A DNA stretch of 64,000 bases from Diogma glabrata (Eukaryota; Arthropoda; Insecta; Diptera; Cylindrotomidae): the NCBI GenBank assembly GCA_963693315.1, contig OY856188.1, positions 156,637,920 through 156,701,919 of the forward strand, written 5' to 3'. Each line of letters starts with the position of its first letter. Within the stretch, counting starts at the first letter, position 1. Of the stretch, positions 11,842-23,395 are shown piece after piece. The notes beneath the pieces were generated by a model, which was not told the DNA's origin, ran no database searches, and worked only from the letters and a program-made list of their open reading frames with translations. The translations under genes were made by a program, and so were the position numbers.

Positions 11842-12224
11842 GATCTCGTTGTTTTTTATAAATATCGTCACCAGCAGTGCTCGGATGAAATCAGGTCCAT
11901 AATGCCTCAGACATATGTTTTTTTCCGTTTTACTCGTCAATCGGTGTGTGCGGGCGGTCGAACTGTCGAGATTACTCACTGTCATAGTAATAGAATGCAA
12001 AGAGATTTCTTTGTGCGTACATCGTACACATGGAATGCTTTGCCCGAATCAATAGTCTCGAGTGCTTTCAATCCACAAAGATTTAAAAAAAGCGTCCACC
12101 TATACCTCAAGACGCATGTTGTTGTGGGACCTACGTCTTAAAAGGTGTCTATGTGTTGTTGTGACACATTTTGTAATTCCTACTACACAACACTTCTTAT
12201 TAAAAAAAAAAAAAAAAAAAAAAA
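11842..12224 (+). mobile_element. LINE family D, short 3' fragment with poly(A)
   Basis: It encodes the last ~100 residues of a LINE RT, from 11842 to the stop at 12139-12141. Blocks include DLVVFYKYRHQQCSDEI, the conserved RDFFVRTSYTWNALPE and FNPQRFKKSV. An A run at 12202-12224 marks the 3' end. The copy is severely 5'-truncated, as is usual for LINEs. The related fragment at 25196-25791 shares the 3' UTR (CACAACAC near the end). Confidence 0.85.
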
Positions 12225-12632
12225 CTAAAAAAGTCCAAGCGGCACGTATATCCGCTAAAAATAGGTAGATTTCGAGATCAGACAGTTTTGTGTGCCAGTA
12301 GAATCTGATGTATCAGATTAGTTTAAACAAAACAAACTAATTTCAAACAGATATCGAATAAATTTAAAAAGAAAATTAGCTACCTATAAGCAAAATTACA
12401 TCTATCCAATTTTGCAACAAACAAATATCAAATCTACCACAGAACATGTGTGTGACAATTTATGACACAAACCTATTCTATATCATATGTCGTGCAATTA
12501 CTGCAAAATATCAAAATAGTTTATTTCTAAGAAAAAAAAATTAATTTCTTCTATTCAAATCTTTTATTTTTTTGACTGTTATAAGGTTGACATTGACTGT
12601 TAGAAGGTTTTTAGAAATTGTAGTTGGGGATT

Positions 12633-13612
12633 GCTGCAAACTTTTTTGTTGAAGCCAACAAGTCAAAAACCTCTAACTGCAGAGGTTTATATTTAAAAGA
12701 AAGGAATTAAAATGTTTCTACAGATTCTAAATTTATGAAGTTTTTAAAAATATTAGTATCCAAACGGTCGTTATAACGGATTAAAAAAACGATTTTTTTT
12801 TCTAGTATAAAGCCTCTAGTTCCTTAACCATGTGTCAGATTTTTCTGATTTACGAACTCGTCCAAGATATTAATAAAACACACATTTTTAAAAAAGGTTT
12901 TTTGATCTGGCTCCACAAATGCAACCGTGAGAGCGCCGGTTGATTCAAACGCATTTTGTGTTTTACAAGCTTTTTTGTTGGAGCCGCTCACTCAGAAACC
13001 TCCAACTGCAGAGTTCTTTTTTTTTAAAGAAACTGATTAAAAAGGTTTCAAAGATTCTAAATTTATGAAGTTTTTAAAAATATTAGAATCCAAACGGCCG
13101 TTATAACGGATCTAAAAAACAAAGTTTTTTTCTAGTATAAAGCCTCTAGTTTCTTAACCATGTTTTGGATTGGGCTGATTTACGAACTTGTCCAAAATAT
13201 TAATAGAAGGCACATTTTTGAAAAAGGCTTTTTGATCCGGCTTTACAAATGCGACCGTGAGAGTGCCGGTTGTTTCAAAAAAAAATTTTTTTGCAAGCTT
13301 TTTTGTTGGAGACGCTCACTCAGGAACCTCTAACTGCAGAGGTCTATTTTTAAGCCAAATTGATAAAAAAGATTCTAAAAATTCTAAATTTGTTAAATTA
13401 TTGAAATATTAGTATCCAAACGGCCGTTATAATGGTTTTAAAAAACCAATTTTTTCAGAAAAAAGCCTCTAGTTTCTTAACCACGTGTCGGATTTGGCTG
13501 ATTCACGAATTTGTCCAAGATATTATTAGAGCACACAAGAACAGAAATTTTTTTTGATCTACCTCAACAAATGCGACCGTGAGAGTGCCGGTCGTTTTCG
13601 TTATATCTCATA
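12633..13612 (+). repeat. Three tandem ~325-bp units inside X copy 1
   Basis: The units begin near 12633, 12965 and 13293. Each holds CTAACTGCAGAGG or a close variant, a GGCCGTTATAACGG block and a GACCGTGAGAGTGCCGG-like end. The second unit contains the perfect 12-bp palindrome CCGTTATAACGG at 13098-13109. The same three units occur in X copy 2. Confidence 0.8.
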
Positions 13613-13616
13613 TCGT

Positions 13617-15311
<1,695 letters not shown>

Positions 15312-15343
15312 AAATATTAAATAACGCCCAAGAAATCTAACAA

Positions 15344-15675
<332 letters not shown>

Positions 15676-15793
15676 TTTTTTTTTTTGTTTTTTCGTCTCC
15701 GCTTATCATATATAGTCGTTTGGCACAAAAATTTTTCCGAAATTCCGAGATGAAGCCCATTGCAATAGGTAGATTTTTATATGAAATCTACCT

Positions 15794-16536
15794 AAACTCA
15801 ATATACATACCTAACAAGTTTTGGTCAGTTGTCAGGGGTGTCATCCAAGATTGTGTTTGATATCTTGGTTGCTGCAATTTTAATGATTTTAATTACTTTT
15901 TTCTTTTTTGTCAAATGGGTCCCAAATGATTTCGTCTGTTACATTTATCATTTTTATGATCCAAAATCTTAAATGTCAGCTACTCTACGTAACGTTTTCT
16001 TGGCTACTAAAGGATTTGCTAAAAAGATGATTATTGGTTTTATAGTACTGTTTAAATCTTGTTTTAAACTGTTCTTTAAGTGTTTTAAGGTGGATAATAA
16101 ATAATGATGATCGAAATCTCCACCGCTCATCATGTCATGTCATTCATATTTGGTAATGCATCAGGGATTTAATTTTCAGACGAGATATCCATATAAATGC
16201 AGTTTCGATTTAAATGGGTTTATAGAGCCTATCATTGTAGCAATATTTTTATTCTTTTCTCTGCAGCTTAAACTAACCAGAAGCAAATCACTAAAATGTG
16301 GGACAAAATGGAAAAATTCTTCAAAATACTAACTAATTAGAAATTCTATTGCGAGAACGTGGGACGGTCAAAACGAGCTAGCTAGATTGTGCATAAATTT
16401 ACTATTTAATTACTATTTAATGCTTTCCTTTACTTTTTGTTTACTATTTAATTCTTTAAAAATTATTTTATTTCAATTGGATATTTCTAAACCGTTAAAA
16501 AAAATCCATTAAGGTGTTTGTACATTCAAAATTCTT
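15794..16536. other. AT-rich stretch, no gene seen
   Basis: Two GTGGGAC motifs occur, at about 16299 and 16361. The same heptamer clusters at 22370-22437 on the far side of the array. Confidence 0.35.
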
Positions 16537-17304
16537 TCTAGTGCTGGCATTTATGCCAGCCAGCGAGTTTCATTGTATGTGACATTTGCTTGTTTGTTAT
16601 ATTCGACACTATTTTTGTCGCAGAAGTCCTCCAACGTCTCCCCCGTACAGTAAAATAACCATACATTTTTTTAACTTTGCCATTTGCATTAATTAGTATT
16701 AAATCAGCAGCAGTTTTTATTGCATTATTTAACCTTTTCTATAGTCCAGAGAAACCACACAACCTGATGATAGGAAGATCTGTGCTACCGCCCAGGGGCA
16801 GCAGTAAGGTTCTTGAATCTGGACTTGGAGCCGGAAGAATAGCACCATATATCGTCGCTACAACAACAACATGGCATAATTTAAAATATGGACTGCGTAT
16901 CCAATACTCAATACTTTCTGGTTCAAATTCGAGTTTAGCTTGCAAAACATTTTTCACACCTTGACGTGACACACCACTAAAACTCGAATACCAAGTGTTA
17001 TGAGCACAAACTACAACTTTTTGTCAATATTAAATTTTTCAAATTTTTCAAGAATGTATTCTGATGTTTATTTGAATGCTCAGGTAAAGAAGAAAATTCC
17101 AACAATCTAACCTTTACTATGTCATGCTCTTTAAAATATTGAAATAGAATCAAAAATGTTTCTATTTCCTTATGATTCGATTCATCAGCATAAACCGTGG
17201 CAAAATTTGCAATAGACAAATCTAGTTTTAGTTGGGCCAGAACATGATCCATTGAACATTTTTCAATTATGGCTTCTGATTTTGTTGTGGCACATAAATA
17301 TTTG
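16537..17304 (-). pseudogene. hAT-like transposase-derived gene, downstream part, interrupted by the array
   Basis: This is the downstream part of a degenerate minus-strand gene whose beginning is at 21158-21292. Reading down from 17304 it gives KSEAIIEKCSMDHVL, FATVYADESNHKEIETF and KVRLLEFSSLP, then stops at 16998. Shifted frames continue with a CAHNT-like block, SRQGVKNVLQAKLE, and at about 16720-16600 NAIKTAADLILINANGK and KVKKMYGYFTVRGRRW, to a stop at 16537-16539. This order of blocks resembles a family of hAT-like transposase-derived proteins found widely in animals (DxSNHK, LLEF.SLPGE, CADNTNTNFGG-like, RRGVNNV-like). The match is from memory and several frameshifts are needed. A GC-richer insert at about 16745-16890 separates two of the blocks. 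Confidence 0.55.
17292..17304. repeat. Target-site duplication, left copy
   Basis: ACATAAATATTTG, identical to 21158-21170. Removing the array and one copy restores a continuous reading frame through EDKYLCATTKSEAIIEK on the minus strand. Confidence 0.92.
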
Positions 17305-17400
17305 GAATTCTAAGACACTAGAAATGAATGTATTCAATTGAATAGAATGAAAAATTGCTTTGAAAAGTGAAAGATCCGTAACAAAAGTTTTATCTCAATT

Positions 17401-17481
17401 CCGGTCGGTTCGGGGAATCGAACCGGCGTCCCTCTGATCAAAGTTTATATGGTTAACCATTTAACCAACTCGACCAGCGAC
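17401..17481 (-). ncRNA. tRNA-like Pol III head, unit 1 (left arm)
   Basis: On the minus strand an A-box TGGTCGAGTTGG is followed 51-52 bases later by a perfect B-box GGTTCGATTCC. The block is enclosed by TTTTATCTC and GAGATAAAA, which can pair. The T-stem pairs poorly in the tRNA manner, but GGTTCG...CGAACC forms a 6-7 bp alternative hairpin. No credible anticodon is seen, so it is tRNA-derived rather than a tRNA gene. Confidence 0.75.
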
Positions 17482-17841
17482 GAGATAAAATTTTGTTTTT
17501 GGACGATCGACTTAACGTCACAATTATTTAATTCATTTTTAATGTCAATTTTTTGTCTTATTTATTTATTCTACGAACACGTTTTACCGTTCTTCATACC
17601 TCAACTAAGTTGACATTGAATGAAGAACATTATGGATCTACGAATATGGGAGACAAATCCCAACTAGTGGAGAATGGCCACTAACCAATTTAAATTCAAG
17701 ATTTTATTAAGAGTTTAGCAATGGATCTAACCATTATGTAGTTTAGAATTCTAAGACACTAGAAATGAATGTATTCAATTGAATAGAATGAAAAATTGCT
17801 TTGAAAAGTGAAAGATCCGTAACAAAAGTTTTATCTCAATT

Positions 17842-17922
17842 CCGGTCGGTTCGGGGAATCGAACCGGCGTCCCTCTGATCAAAGTTTATATGGTTAACCA
17901 TTTAACCAACTCGACCAGCGAC
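17842..17922 (-). ncRNA. tRNA-like head, unit 2 (left arm)
   Basis: Identical by eye to unit 1; one period (441 bp) downstream. Confidence 0.75.
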
Positions 17923-18282
17923 GAGATAAAATTTTGTTTTTGGACGATCGACTTAACGTCACAATTATTTAATTCATTTTTAATGTCAATTTTTTGTCTT
18001 ATTTATTTATTCTACGAACACGTTTTACCGTTCTTCATACCTCAACTAAGTTGACATTGAATGAAGAACATTATGGATCTACGAATATGGGAGACAAATC
18101 CCAACTAGTGGAGAATGGCCACTAACCAATTTAAATTCAAGATTTTATTAAGAGTTTAGCAATGGATCTAACCATTATGTAGTTTAGAATTCTAAGACAC
18201 TAGAAATGAATGTATTCAATTGAATAGAATGAAAAATTGCTTTGAAAAGTGAAAGATCCGTAACAAAAGTTTTATCTCAATT

Positions 18283-18363
18283 CCGGTCGGTTCGGGGAAT
18301 CGAACCGGCGTCCCTCTGATCAAAGTTTATATGGTTAACCATTTAACCAACTCGACCAGCGAC
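18283..18363 (-). ncRNA. tRNA-like head, unit 3 (left arm)
   Basis: Identical by eye to unit 1, with both promoter boxes intact. Confidence 0.75.
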
Positions 18364-18723
18364 GAGATAAAATTTTGTTTTTGGACGATCGACTTAACGT
18401 CACAATTATTTAATTCATTTTTAATGTCAATTTTTTGTCTTATTTATTTATTCTACGAACACGTTTTACCGTTCTTCATACCTCAACTAAGTTGACATTG
18501 AATGAAGAACATTATGGATCTACGAATATGGGAGACAAATCCCAACTAGTGGAGAATGGCCACTAACCAATTTAAATTCAAGATTTTATTAAGAGTTTAG
18601 CAATGGATCTAACCATTATGTAGTTTAGAATTCTAAGACACTAGAAATGAATGTATTCAATTGAATAGAATGAAAAATTGCTTTGAAAAGTGAAAGATCC
18701 GTAACAAAAGTTTTATCTCAATT

Positions 18724-18804
18724 CCGGTCGGTTCGGGGAATCGAACCGGCGTCCCTCTGATCAAAGTTTATATGGTTAACCATTTAACCAACTCGACCAG
18801 CGAC
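18724..18804 (-). ncRNA. tRNA-like head, unit 4 (left arm)
   Basis: Boxes intact. The body of this unit carries the 2-bp deletion near 18953. Confidence 0.75.
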
Positions 18805-19162
18805 GAGATAAAATTTTGTTTTTGGACGATCGACTTAACGTCACAATTATTTAATTCATTTTTAATGTCAATTTTTTGTCTTATTTATTTATTCTACGAA
18901 CACGTTTTACCGTTCTTCATACCTCAACTAAGTTGACATTGAATGAAGAACAATGGATCTACGAATATGGGAGACAAATCCCAACTAGTGGAGAATGGCC
19001 ACTAACCAATTTAAATTCAAGATTTTATTAAGAGTTTAGCAATGGATCTAACCATTATGTAGTTTAGAATTCTAAGACACTAGAAATGAATGTATTCAAT
19101 TGAATAGAATGAAAAATTGCTTTGAAAAGTGAAAGATCCGTAACAAAAGTTTTATCTCAATT

Positions 19163-19243
19163 CCGGTCGGTTCGGGGAATCGAACCGGCGTCCCTCTGAT
19201 CAAAGTTTATATGGTTAACCATTTAACCAACTCGACCAGCGAC
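19163..19243 (-). ncRNA. tRNA-like head, unit 5 (left arm)
   Basis: Last complete head before the centre of the palindrome; boxes intact. Confidence 0.75.
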
Positions 19244-19592
19244 GAGATAAAATTTTGTTTTTGGACGATCGACTTAACGTCACAATTATTTAATTCATTT
19301 TTAATGTCAATTTTTTGTCTTATTTATTTATTCTACGAACACGTTTTACCGTTCTTCATACCTCAACTAAGTTGACATTGAATGAAGAACATTATGGATC
19401 TACGAATATGGGAGACAAATCCCAACTAGTGGAGAATGGCCACTAACCAATTTAAATTCAAGATTTTATTAAGAGTTTAGCAATGGATCTAACCATTATG
19501 TAGTTTAGAATTCTAAGACACTAGAAATGAATGTATTCAATTGAATAGAATGAAAAATTGCTTTGAAAAGTGAAAGATCCGTAACAAAAGTT

Positions 19593-19634
19593 TTATATGG
19601 TTAACCATTTAACCAACTCGACCAGCGACGAGAT
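19593..19634 (-). other. Half tRNA-like head at the array centre (A-box only)
   Basis: This head has lost 58 bases, including the B-box, between two TTTAT-type repeats. It then joins the inverted arm within AACCAT. The A-box half remains. Confidence 0.8.
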
Positions 19635-19690
19635 AACCATATAAACTTTGATCAGAGGGACGCCGGTTCGATTCCCCGAACCGACCGGAA
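19635..19690 (+). other. Half tRNA-like head at the array centre (B-box only)
   Basis: First head of the inverted arm. The 5' half with the A-box is absent and the B-box GGTTCGATTCC is intact. It is complementary in content to the half head just to its left. Confidence 0.8.
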
Positions 19691-20048
19691 TTGAGATAAA
19701 ACTTTTGTTACGGATCTTTCACTTTTCAAAGCAATTTTTCATTCTATTCAATTGAATACATTCATTTCTAGTGTCTTAGAATTCTAAACTACATAATGGT
19801 TAGATCCATTGCTAAACTCTTAATAAAATCTTGAATTTAAATTGGTTAGTGGCCATTCTCCACTAGTTGGGATTTGTCTCCCATATTCGTAGATCCATAA
19901 TGTTCTTCATTCAATGTCAACTTAGTTGAGGTATGAAGAACGGTAAAACGTGTTCGTAGAATAAATAAATAAGACAAAAAATTGACATTAAAAATGAATT
20001 AAATAATTGTGACGTTAAGTCGATCGTCCAAAAACAAAATTTTATCTC

Positions 20049-20129
20049 GTCGCTGGTCGAGTTGGTTAAATGGTTAACCATATAAACTTTGATCAGAGGG
20101 ACGCCGGTTCGATTCCCCGAACCGACCGG
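20049..20129 (+). ncRNA. tRNA-like head, right arm unit 1
   Basis: Complete head in the opposite orientation, with A-box at about 20053 and B-box at about 20105. Confidence 0.75.
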
Positions 20130-20489
20130 AATTGAGATAAAACTTTTGTTACGGATCTTTCACTTTTCAAAGCAATTTTTCATTCTATTCAATTGAATAC
20201 ATTCATTTCTAGTGTCTTAGAATTCTAAACTACATAATGGTTAGATCCATTGCTAAACTCTTAATAAAATCTTGAATTTAAATTGGTTAGTGGCCATTCT
20301 CCACTAGTTGGGATTTGTCTCCCATATTCGTAGATCCATAATGTTCTTCATTCAATGTCAACTTAGTTGAGGTATGAAGAACGGTAAAACGTGTTCGTAG
20401 AATAAATAAATAAGACAAAAAATTGACATTAAAAATGAATTAAATAATTGTGACGTTAAGTCGATCGTCCAAAAACAAAATTTTATCTC

Positions 20490-20570
20490 GTCGCTGGTCG
20501 AGTTGGTTAAATGGTTAACCATATAAACTTTGATCAGAGGGACGCCGGTTCGATTCCCCGAACCGACCGG
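20490..20570 (+). ncRNA. tRNA-like head, right arm unit 2
   Basis: Complete head, one period downstream of the previous one. Confidence 0.75.
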
Positions 20571-20930
20571 AATTGAGATAAAACTTTTGTTACGGATCTT
20601 TCACTTTTCAAAGCAATTTTTCATTCTATTCAATTGAATACATTCATTTCTAGTGTCTTAGAATTCTAAACTACATAATGGTTAGATCCATTGCTAAACT
20701 CTTAATAAAATCTTGAATTTAAATTGGTTAGTGGCCATTCTCCACTAGTTGGGATTTGTCTCCCATATTCGTAGATCCATAATGTTCTTCATTCAATGTC
20801 AACTTAGTTGAGGTATGAAGAACGGTAAAACGTGTTCGTAGAATAAATAAATAAGACAAAAAATTGACATTAAAAATGAATTAAATAATTGTGACGTTAA
20901 GTCGATCGTCCAAAAACAAAATTTTATCTC

Positions 20931-21011
20931 GTCGCTGGTCGAGTTGGTTAAATGGTTAACCATATAAACTTTGATCAGAGGGACGCCGGTTCGATTCCCC
21001 GAACCGACCGG
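20931..21011 (+). ncRNA. tRNA-like head, right arm unit 3
   Basis: Last complete head. The array ends 146 bp downstream after ATAAAATCTTGA. Confidence 0.75.
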
Positions 21012-21157
21012 AATTGAGATAAAACTTTTGTTACGGATCTTTCACTTTTCAAAGCAATTTTTCATTCTATTCAATTGAATACATTCATTTCTAGTGTCTT
21101 AGAATTCTAAACTACATAATGGTTAGATCCATTGCTAAACTCTTAATAAAATCTTGA

Positions 21158-21170
21158 ACATAAATATTTG
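21158..21170. repeat. Target-site duplication, right copy
   Basis: ACATAAATATTTG, identical to 17292-17304. Confidence 0.92.
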
Positions 21171-21292
21171 TCTTCCAATAACGATTGAATTAGTATACTT
21201 TGTGCAATGCATCAATCGAAAGCTTTGGTTGTGGTAAATCGGAAGGAGAAAACGGCTTCTGCAAGAGTAATATTTTTTTCAGTTTTGCCCAT
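21158..21292 (-). pseudogene. hAT-like transposase-derived gene, upstream part
   Basis: On the minus strand a frame starting ATG at 21292-21290 reads MGKTEKNITLAEAVFSFRFT, has one stop, and then reads CIAQSILIQSLLEDKYLC up to the array. The frame continues across the array at 17304 as ATTKSEAIIEK when one copy of the duplication is removed. LAEA-F-F and the EDKY-C-TTKSEAI block fit the start of the same hAT-like transposase-derived family. The surrounding DNA shows no other exon. Confidence 0.6.
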
Positions 21293-22368
21293 TTCTAATT
21301 TATAATTTTATAGTGGCACAAAAGTTTTTTTACACAGGTAAAGACTGCAAAACAACTGAAACAATTTATTTTAATCTTACTAAATAATTAATATCCTTTC
21401 TGTATTCTGTATTACTACCTCTTGTTCTGTCTTTTACAAATCTATACTATTTATGAAGTTTTATGCTGCTTACTTTGTTTGTTTTTTATTGAGAAAAAAA
21501 TTATAACAATTAGAAAATTATAATAAATTATAAATTATAAAATTATAACTCCCAACTACTGCAGGAGTGAAAATAATAAAATATCATTCTTGCTCCTAAA
21601 TTGAAATAAATATTTCTTTTCTTTCAAATACTCAATCCTTTTATTTTTGCTTCAAATTCAATACTTTCAAACGTAAAAAATGTATAATTCTTGTGAATGA
21701 TTTGTTCAATTATGCACGGATTGTTAGAAAAATTAATATAAAGAATGACGAAAAGGTACTATTTTTCGCCAAAGGAGTGAAATCGATAAAACAAAAATTT
21801 TACTCTTACGAGTAAGAACGACATTCAAATTATAAATATTTTAATTTATGAATATTATTTTAAAGGGATTTCAACCCCGAGTGCTCGAATAAAATAAAAT
21901 TGTTAGTTGTTTTTATGTTGTAAAAATTTAAATGTTTATGAATTTATAAGGAGAAATGAGCCTTTTTAAGTAAAACATTTTGTATTTTATTTTTCCTAAT
22001 ATACTTTCCTAATATACTTATTAAGGAAAGATATTTCTATAAATAAAAAAACTTCTTCACGGAGGGATCTCTTAGAGATCGAAAGATATTTGCAAAATAA
22101 AATGCAAACGATTGAAGTGAAAAAGACCGAGTTAAGTATTTCTATAAAAATTATAGTTAAAACATTATTTCAGTAAAACAAATATTGCACTGGTTTGTTC
22201 TCTCAATAGTTAAATCAACGTTAATAACGTTTACAAACATTATACAAACTGCAAGAAAAAACCATGAAGCCATAGCGTTGACTGAGATATTACGAAAACT
22301 TTACGTATATATAATGTTTTTTTGATTATTTCGATAATGCGGGCAAATGTGGTGGAAATATTTGTTTC
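21293..22368. other. AT-rich stretch, no gene seen
   Basis: Nothing recognisable on either strand. Confidence 0.4.
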
Positions 22369-22369
22369 G

Positions 22370-22437
22370 TGGGACGCTTCGTCGACATATTCTCCGTGGG
22401 ACAATGAAATGTGGGACATTTCCACGCAGCGTGGGAC
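22370..22437. repeat. Cluster of four GTGGGAC motifs
   Basis: GTGGGAC occurs four times in about 65 bp, spaced roughly 30, 15 and 24 bp, with a CCACGCAGCGTGG palindrome among them. Two more copies lie at about 16299 and 16361. The meaning is unknown. Confidence 0.5.
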
Positions 22438-22443
22438 GTCTGG

Positions 22444-22674
22444 TCAGTTTACTGCAGTTTCATGTTGAAAGGATTTATTTTTTCCATAAGCCGTGAGAAA
22501 TCCCAAATGCATTAACCAAGAAAGAAAAGAAAGATAGCTTAATTGATTGAAGGGTTGATTTTTAGATTCGAGAAATTTTTTTATCTCTTTAATAAAGTTT
22601 AAAAATCTTATAAGAGCATTAGCAATACTGGGCCATCGTAACCATTGCATGTAAGATAAGATCAGAATTTTCAT
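22444..22674 (-). pseudogene. Possible second hAT-like transposase fragment
   Basis: The minus-strand frame has a WLRWPSIANALIRFLNFIKE stretch and then FLSWLMHLGF. This faintly resembles the TRWLSLLPAIERIL...LKSYFLS block of the same hAT-like family as 16537-21292. It lies upstream of that gene, so it would be a separate or rearranged fragment. The evidence is weak. Confidence 0.25.
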
Positions 22675-23189
22675 TTTCAGTTGCTTTTAGTAATTCCTTA
22701 ACAGTCAGTGCTGTTAAGCCGCTGCTCGAATAGAGTTAACAATTTTCATTAATTTCCTCATTACTTAAACAAATGCAAATATTTTACTGCACAAAACATC
22801 TTGCGAAACCGTATAAAACAACTGTAAATCTTGTATTGCTGACATAGTTTCACACCATTTTGTTGGAAAATTCTTCATGCAGTGTTAACCAAATACGCTT
22901 GTTTTATCAGCTTACTGTCTTGGTATTATTTTCCTTCTTTGCGGAGGAATGTTAAAAAGTTAAAAATGTATTGACATTGTTAGATTTTACCACCGGTCGA
23001 TTGAAAATCAACTGCTGGCTAGATAAATTTAATTTTTGGCTCTTTTCTTTTTTCTTTCTTATTTTAGATTTAACAGGATAATCAAAAGTGCTTTCATTAG
23101 AATAGAATTGACGTTCAATATTATATTTGTTGCCTCTGCAAGTGTTTTACCTAACAATAGACAAACACTTTTATCTTTCACATTGTGTT

Positions 23190-23395
23190 ATGGGAGGTTT
23201 ATCGGGTAGACCGTGAAGGTCTACCATTTGGTCTTGCACGCTATTAAACCCTGCGCTAGCTCACTCGAGCGAAGGTTCTACAAACCAACCTCACTAACAA
23301 GAAATTTTCAAACTTAAAAAAAACAACCGAAGCGTGCCTAAAACCACCACCCCGATCTCCAGAAGGGAGATCTGCCATTTCACAACCCTCCCCAA
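23190..23395. other. Hairpin-rich, GC-richer block bounded by GGGAGG and CCTCCC
   Basis: An 8-bp stem GGTAGACC/GGTCTACC with a 5-base loop lies at 23207-23227. A second stem, GATCTCC with GGGAGATC, lies at about 23352-23371. The ends GGGAGG (23194) and CCCTCCCC (23386) can pair. It could be a small MITE or a structured RNA gene. No coding frame. Confidence 0.4.

Larger units (their letters stand above)
17305..21157. mobile_element. Inverted multimeric array of 441-bp tRNA-like units
   Basis: The array has two arms. The left arm (17305-about 19634) has five full units and a truncated sixth, with GAATTC boundaries at 17305, 17746, 18187, 18628, 19067 and 19508. The right arm (about 19635-21157) is inverted, with boundaries at 19779, 20220, 20661 and 21102. 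The period is 441 bp; one unit is 439 because of a 2-bp deletion near 18953. Apart from that and the altered central units, I see almost no differences between units. Each unit carries a tRNA-like promoter region and at least two hairpins. A 13-bp duplication flanks the array, so it entered as one piece. No protein is encoded. Candidates: a multimeric tRNA-derived SINE, or a foldback element whose inverted arms are tandem repeats. Neither fits fully. Confidence 0.9.

Noticed and set aside
17401..17481. Genuine tRNA gene
   Set aside because: Promoter boxes are good, but the T-stem pairs poorly and no anticodon stem or anticodon is convincing.
17305..21157. CRISPR array
   Set aside because: The repeats are 441 bp, without spacers, in an animal-type genome, and contain Pol III promoter boxes.
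17305..21157. Hammerhead-ribozyme retrozyme
   Set aside because: I found no CTGATGA...GAAA core in the unit on either strand by eye; CTGATCA does not fit.
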